Below are positions 5,256 through 7,360 of a stretch of DNA of 7,360 bases, piece by piece. The position numbers were made by a program, and so were the translations under genes. Within the stretch, counting starts at the first letter, position 1, and every line of letters begins with the position of its first letter. The stretch is from the NCBI GenBank assembly GCA_016866735.1, contig VGLL01000048.1, positions 1-7,360 of the forward strand, in the 5' to 3' direction. Below the pieces are notes generated by a model that saw nothing but the letters and a program-made list of their open reading frames with translations, made no database searches and had not been told where the DNA came from. The DNA is from Candidatus Shapirobacteria bacterium (GTDB taxonomy: Bacteria > Patescibacteriota > Microgenomatia > VGLL01).

Positions 5256-5954
5256 TTATCCTTGTTGCCCTTTGGGGCAAGTTTCGGCTCTGGTAAAACC
5301 GGCCTTTTGCGCCTCTTCTTCGCGACAAAACCATGCTTCGCCGATATCTTTTTCCACAATGGCAAAGTCGTATTGGGCGCAACCCGGGAAAAAGTATTTT
5401 TTCAGCCCGGTTCTTTTATCAATATTGCCCTTAATTTGACAGGCCGGGTTTTCCCGATTTTCCTTTTGGTGGCAAAGAGGGCTGAAAATGCCCCTAGCTT
5501 CTTTTTGGGCCGCGGCGGCGGCCTCTTCTAAGACCGATTTCTGGGAGCTATTGTCGTGGTGATATCTTGCCCAGCCGCTTTTGAGCATTTCCAGATTAAC
5601 GAGGGTATTACCCGCATAAATTAGGGCCAGCGGCCGGCCGTACTGATCGAGAATCTGTTCTTGCAAAACCACCTTTTTCTCCTTAACTAAATTAGTAAGC
5701 AGCTTTTTGGCTTGCGCCCCGCCGCAAAAAGAAAGTTCCGGTGCGTCTGCGTGTCTTAGCCTTACTCTCACTTTTCCGTCCAGAAGAAAAGTATCTCCGT
5801 CCAACACCTCGATGACTAAAATTCCCGCCTCCATTTTTTTCGTTTTCTGGTAAAGAAAAACATTGAGGAATAGAGAAGCCGCCAGCGCCAATCCCCCCAA
5901 AATCCCCAAAGTCCCCAAGGCCCCCGACTTTCTCTCTCCAGACCTAGCCCTCAT
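5256..5954 (-). CDS. Membrane-anchored thermonuclease (SNase-like) with a Cys-containing C-terminal domain, 232 aa
   Basis: Ca2+-type staphylococcal nuclease fold, expected to cut DNA or RNA outside the cytoplasmic membrane. A short basic N-terminus and one hydrophobic helix (about 11-35) form an N-in anchor. The SNase domain (about 44-160) keeps the whole active site: DGDT (52-55, D54), R65 and E73 in RLRHADAPE, D70, and R107 in DQYGR, followed by the ARGIF ending. The C-terminal part (170-226), with IKGNID, FFPGC, EAWFC and EEAQKAGF, resembles a small domain often attached to bacterial SNase proteins; C172, C192, C210 and C226 could bind a metal or form disulfides. The ATG at 5954 follows a TATACT by 6 nt. 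A TTG at 6023 would add 23 residues but lies in a palindrome and upstream of the promoter, so I reject it. Substrate scavenging from outside DNA is plausible but inferred. It ends 3 bp from the convergent gene's stop. Confidence 0.92.
   Translation of the reverse strand: MRARSGERKSGALGTLGILGGLALAASLFLNVFLYQKTKKMEAGILVIEVLDGDTFLLDGKVRVRLRHADAPELSFCGGAQAKKLLTNLVKEKKVVLQEQILDQYGRPLALIYAGNTLVNLEMLKSGWARYHHDNSSQKSVLEEAAAAAQKEARGIFSPLCHQKENRENPACQIKGNIDKRTGLKKYFFPGCAQYDFAIVEKDIGEAWFCREEEAQKAGFTRAETCPKGQQG
5893..5925 (-). other. Candidate G-quadruplex in the nuclease coding strand
   Basis: On the minus (coding) strand four G-runs of 5, 4, 4 and 6 (plus-strand C-runs at 5921-5925, 5913-5916, 5904-5907 and 5893-5898) are separated by loops of 4, 5 and 5 nt. 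This meets the usual four-run, short-loop quadruplex rule. It encodes the Gly-Leu rich start of the membrane anchor and begins about 29 nt into the message, so it would be at the very 5' end of a leaderless mRNA. Folding is inferred. Confidence 0.5.
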
Positions 5955-5990
5955 GTCTTCAGTATATCCCCCTCCTCCTCCCGCGCGCAA
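5955..5990 (-). promoter_or_regulatory. Promoter of the nuclease gene, leaderless geometry
   Basis: On the minus strand: a modest -35 TTGCGC (5990-5985), an 18-bp spacer, and -10 TATACT (5966-5961) ending 6 nt before the ATG at 5954, so the mRNA would start at the AUG. The spacer is strikingly purine-rich (GGGAGGAGGAGGGGG at 5982-5968). Its GGAGG is too far from the ATG (13 nt or more) and upstream of the predicted start, so it should not serve as a Shine-Dalgarno sequence. Confidence 0.55.
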
Positions 5991-6003
5991 CTTATCTAAG
6001 TTG
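5988..6003. promoter_or_regulatory. 16-bp dyad, possible operator at the nuclease promoter
   Basis: CAACTTATCTAAGTTG has perfect 7-bp arms around a TC centre. It overlaps the last bases of the -35 element of the nuclease promoter, a position where a dimeric repressor could block RNA polymerase. No regulator gene is adjacent, so the role is speculative. Confidence 0.3.
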
Positions 6004-6005
6004 TT

Positions 6006-6035
6006 AAGGTTCCACCTTGACAAAGGTGGAACCTT
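6006..6035. repeat. Perfect nested palindrome (13-bp arms, 4-nt loop)
   Basis: AAGGTTCCACCTT (6006-6018) and AAGGTGGAACCTT (6023-6035) are exact reverse complements around GACA. Each arm is itself an inverted repeat (AAGGT-n3-ACCTT), so the element can fold as one long hairpin or two small ones. It lies 24 bp past the stop of the nucleotidyltransferase gene and before the nuclease promoter. Neither strand has a U-tract after it, so it is not a standard rho-independent terminator; a dispersed palindromic repeat or a 3'-end stabilising/terminating hairpin are the alternatives. Confidence 0.7.
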
Positions 6036-6059
6036 GGCGAGGGCGTTCGCTTGATTGAA

Positions 6060-6848
6060 TTAGCCACTTTTCGCTAAAAAACGCTCCACTGCACCAACCG
6101 CATCCCAAGCCGTTCCCATGAGAATTCTTAATGGGGCATGAGTTATTGGTAGAGCAGCATAGAGGGGTGATTCTCGATATAAGACGGCTGCTCTCATAAG
6201 GGACCGGCTAACGCTCTTGTTGTCCGTCAATTTCGTGGCGCGAGCAAATTTGTGGAAACCGGCATAGAGAGGTTCAGGATAATTTGGTTCCGGGTTGAGC
6301 TGTAGGTATCTCGCTAGGGCCAGCGCGTTGACGAAGTCTTTCGAGCGCATCCCCATTAGGCAATAAAGATGTAAAAGCGTTCTGGCCGGTAGCGCTGGAA
6401 AACTAACCGTATCTAAAGACACTATTCTCGTGTCAAATGTCTCTCGAGGAACAGCTTGTCGAGTAGGGCCATTTTCCAGGCTAACATCTCCATTGGCAGG
6501 TACTCTAATACATGTTTGTAGTATTCCCCCCCCCACATGAAGAGGTCCAGCATATCGTCGTTGAGCCTTGGTTAAAGTCGCCGCCCTTTCCTTGCTACAT
6601 AACACATCAATATCTCTCCATCCTCCTTTTGTGTCCCTAGTGGCAAAGTCGGGTTTCCCCAAAATTGCATCCCTTGCTAACCCGCCGATTACCCACCAAC
6701 CGTCTACCCCCCTTGCCTCCTCGGTAAGTATACGCATTACGTTACCAAACTCACTTAAAAAATATTGACGCTCGTTGAAAGCAGCTTCCGGAACCGCGAT
6801 CGCACTTGCTCGCGGCATGTGGGCACTGGCAATTGCTTCTGTAGCCAT
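6060..6848 (-). CDS. Orphan nucleotidyltransferase-fold protein, 262 aa
   Basis: The segment WWVIGGLARDAILGK (51-65) followed by WRDIDVL (77-83) is the signature of the polymerase-beta-like nucleotidyltransferase superfamily: a Gly-Gly turn, R59-D60, then the metal-binding D79-x-D81 pair. The G-G-x-x-R-D form is closest to CCA-adding/poly(A) polymerase-type heads, but the protein is too short and lacks the recognisable tRNA-binding regions, so I do not call it cca. The region after residue 139 (SFPALPARTLLHLYCLM, then KDFVNALALARYL) resembles the helical part after the catalytic core in MNT/AbiEii-like stand-alone nucleotidyltransferases. The third carboxylate is not obvious. Start is the ATG at 6848; a good promoter lies 32 nt upstream, but no Shine-Dalgarno sequence is seen. 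No HEPN, AbiEi or other partner gene is adjacent. A run of nine G on the coding strand encodes VGGG (105-108). Substrate unknown. Confidence 0.8.
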   Translation of the reverse strand: MATEAIASAHMPRASAIAVPEAAFNERQYFLSEFGNVMRILTEEARGVDGWWVIGGLARDAILGKPDFATRDTKGGWRDIDVLCSKERAATLTKAQRRYAGPLHVGGGILQTCIRVPANGDVSLENGPTRQAVPRETFDTRIVSLDTVSFPALPARTLLHLYCLMGMRSKDFVNALALARYLQLNPEPNYPEPLYAGFHKFARATKLTDNKSVSRSLMRAAVLYRESPLYAALPITHAPLRILMGTAWDAVGAVERFLAKSG

Positions 6849-6873
6849 CGCTATTTAGGTAGCTTACTTGCTT

Positions 6874-6909
6874 GAGTTGAATTATAAATGAGCCCGCACA
6901 AGTTCTCAA
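6874..6909 (-). promoter_or_regulatory. Promoter of the nucleotidyltransferase gene
   Basis: On the minus strand: -35 TTGAGA (6909-6904), 17-bp spacer, -10 TATAAT (6886-6881), a near-consensus match. The start is expected near 6874, giving a leader of about 26 nt; this is the one gene here whose promoter does not predict a leaderless or nearly leaderless message. The leader shows no GGAGG-like sequence. Confidence 0.75.
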
Positions 6910-7005
6910 GAGCCATGGGGGAAGGGAGAAATGTTAGTTGCTCTTTGTTCCTTTGGGACACTTTCGGCCCTAGTAAAACCGGCTTTTTGCGCTTCTCCGA
7001 GAGGG
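6906..7005 (-). pseudogene. Remnant of a nuclease 3' end (C-terminal domain fragment)
   Basis: Read on the minus strand, about 6998-6936 encodes EAQKAGFTRAESVPKEQ, matching the end of the nearby nuclease (EAQKAGFTRAETCPKGQ) in the same frame. At DNA level 6936-6998 aligns without gaps to 5256-5318; the core (5282-5316 against 6962-6996) has 31 of 35 identical bases. The reading frame continues to a TGA at 6908-6906. Upstream of the matching part the similarity is lost: there is no WFC motif, nuclease domain or start, and the last cysteine is replaced by Val. It is therefore a truncated, drifting relic, lying between the nucleotidyltransferase promoter and ruvC. Confidence 0.65.
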
Positions 7006-7023
7006 CTCTTAAGTCTTGCGTGG

Positions 7024-7040
7024 TGATATAATTAAGCCTG
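7024..7040 (+). promoter_or_regulatory. ruvC promoter, extended -10, nearly leaderless
   Basis: TGATATAAT (7024-7032) is an extended, perfect -10 box ending 8 nt before the ruvC ATG. No clear -35 is found at 16-18 bp spacing, which the TGn extension can compensate for. The predicted leader is 0-2 nt, with no Shine-Dalgarno sequence. Confidence 0.65.
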
Positions 7041-7360
7041 ATGAGAGTTTTGGGAATTGATCCGGGTTTAGGCAGTTGCGGCTGGGGCGTGCTGGAAAAT
7101 GAAGGCGGTAAGACGACGGCCCTCGCTTATGATTGCCTCTCTACGGCTAAAGACAAAGATACTCCCGAGCGTCTTGCGGAATTATTTGATAAAGTGACTG
7201 CTCTCTTAAAGTCCTATCATCCTGACATCGTTGTCTTGGAGGATCTATTTTTCAATACCAATGCCAAGACCGTGATTACTATTGGCGAAGCCAGGGGCGT
7301 GATTATGCTGGCGGCGCAAAAGCAGAAAATTCCTGTTCTTTCGTATCCGCCTTTGGAAAT
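7041..7360 (+). CDS. ruvC: Holliday junction endonuclease RuvC (N-terminal 106 aa; cut by window end)
   Basis: RuvC resolves Holliday junctions by paired nicks, normally after RuvAB branch migration. The visible part starts MRVLGIDPGLGSCGWGV, with the first catalytic aspartate D7 in GIDPG, and continues to VVLEDLFFNTNAKT with the second acidic residue E67 and then IGEARGVIMLAA, the conserved helix after the active-site strand. These are in the expected spacing for the RNase H-like fold. The later catalytic Asp residues lie beyond the window. The ATG at 7041 is fixed by homology and by the extended -10 box 8 nt upstream. It is divergent from the nucleotidyltransferase gene; whether ruvA and ruvB follow cannot be seen. 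The gene runs off the 3' edge of the window and is not itself broken. Confidence 0.97.
   Translation, partial: MRVLGIDPGLGSCGWGVLENEGGKTTALAYDCLSTAKDKDTPERLAELFDKVTALLKSYHPDIVVLEDLFFNTNAKTVITIGEARGVIMLAAQKQKIPVLSYPPLE

Noticed and set aside
5265..5284. TTGCCC/GGGCAA hairpin followed by TTT as terminator of the plus-strand operon.
   Set aside because: The stem is only 6 bp and the T-run is three bases, and it lies in coding sequence of the opposite gene; too weak to annotate, though mentioned with the convergent-gene finding.
5262..5531. An 89-codon plus-strand frame over the nuclease 3' part.
   Set aside because: It mirrors the nuclease coding sequence and has no promoter, start context or recognisable product.
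5955..6023. A TTG start for the nuclease giving 23 more residues, including a run of glycines.
   Set aside because: The TTG falls in the loop/arm of the perfect palindrome and upstream of the TATACT box; the Gly run merely translates the homopurine promoter spacer.
6060..6848. Calling the nucleotidyltransferase gene cca or part of an AbiE or MNT-HEPN toxin-antitoxin pair.
   Set aside because: The tRNA-binding regions of CCA enzymes are not recognisable and no partner gene is adjacent, so only the fold is supported.
1..7360. CRISPR arrays, insertion sequences, tRNA or rRNA genes.
   Set aside because: No regularly spaced direct repeats, transposase-like protein, terminal inverted repeats or cloverleaf/rRNA signatures were seen on either strand.

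Overview
The window is a compact bacterial locus, gene-dense and read from both strands, with ordinary code-11 stops (fusA ends in TGA, which argues against recoded-UGA lineages). The mix of a stand-alone fusA-tuf-rpsJ block, a half-size DMT transporter, a small membrane-anchored nuclease, orphan hypothetical genes and almost no Shine-Dalgarno sequences suggests a small-genome lineage such as Patescibacteria (Candidate Phyla Radiation). That assignment is inference; no rRNA gene is present to test it.

Layout. Positions 20-979 (minus strand) hold an unrecognised 146-aa protein and a five-helix, half-size EamA/DMT-type permease. Positions 980-1102 form a crowded divergent control region: two promoters sharing one palindromic -35 site, an intrinsic-terminator-like hairpin, then a TATAAT box against the fusA start. 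Positions 1103-5252 (plus strand) carry EF-G, EF-Tu, ribosomal protein S10 and an unrecognised protein built from two copies of a ~50-residue unit. Positions 5256-5954 (minus) encode a membrane-anchored staphylococcal-nuclease-type enzyme with a cysteine-containing C-terminal domain; its end abuts the plus-strand cluster with 3 bp between stop codons. Positions 5955-6059 hold a promoter, a 16-bp dyad and a perfect 13-bp-arm palindrome. Positions 6060-6848 (minus) encode an orphan nucleotidyltransferase-fold protein with a nine-G tract. Positions 6849-7040 hold divergent promoters and a decayed copy of the nuclease 3' end. The 5' part of ruvC runs from 7041 off the window.

How the genes relate. 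EF-G, EF-Tu and S10 are translation machinery and preserve a core of the str/S10 ribosomal region, but rpsL and rpsG are not upstream and rplC does not follow rpsJ. The other genes are accessory or housekeeping genes without an obvious shared pathway. The most striking property is architectural: five genes (20-460, fusA, nuclease, ruvC, transporter) have a sigma70-type -10 box ending only 6 to 9 nt before the ATG, and tuf has one 11 nt before it. This predicts leaderless or nearly leaderless mRNAs as the default here, while the two genes inside the operon have A-rich, Shine-Dalgarno-free 11-nt spacers.

No CRISPR array, transposase, tRNA or rRNA gene was seen. Nothing in the window can be firmly called a new defence or mobile system. 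The best candidates for something undescribed are the two-repeat protein after rpsJ, the fusA control region, and the nuclease locus with its G-rich 5' coding region, palindromes and duplicated 3' end.
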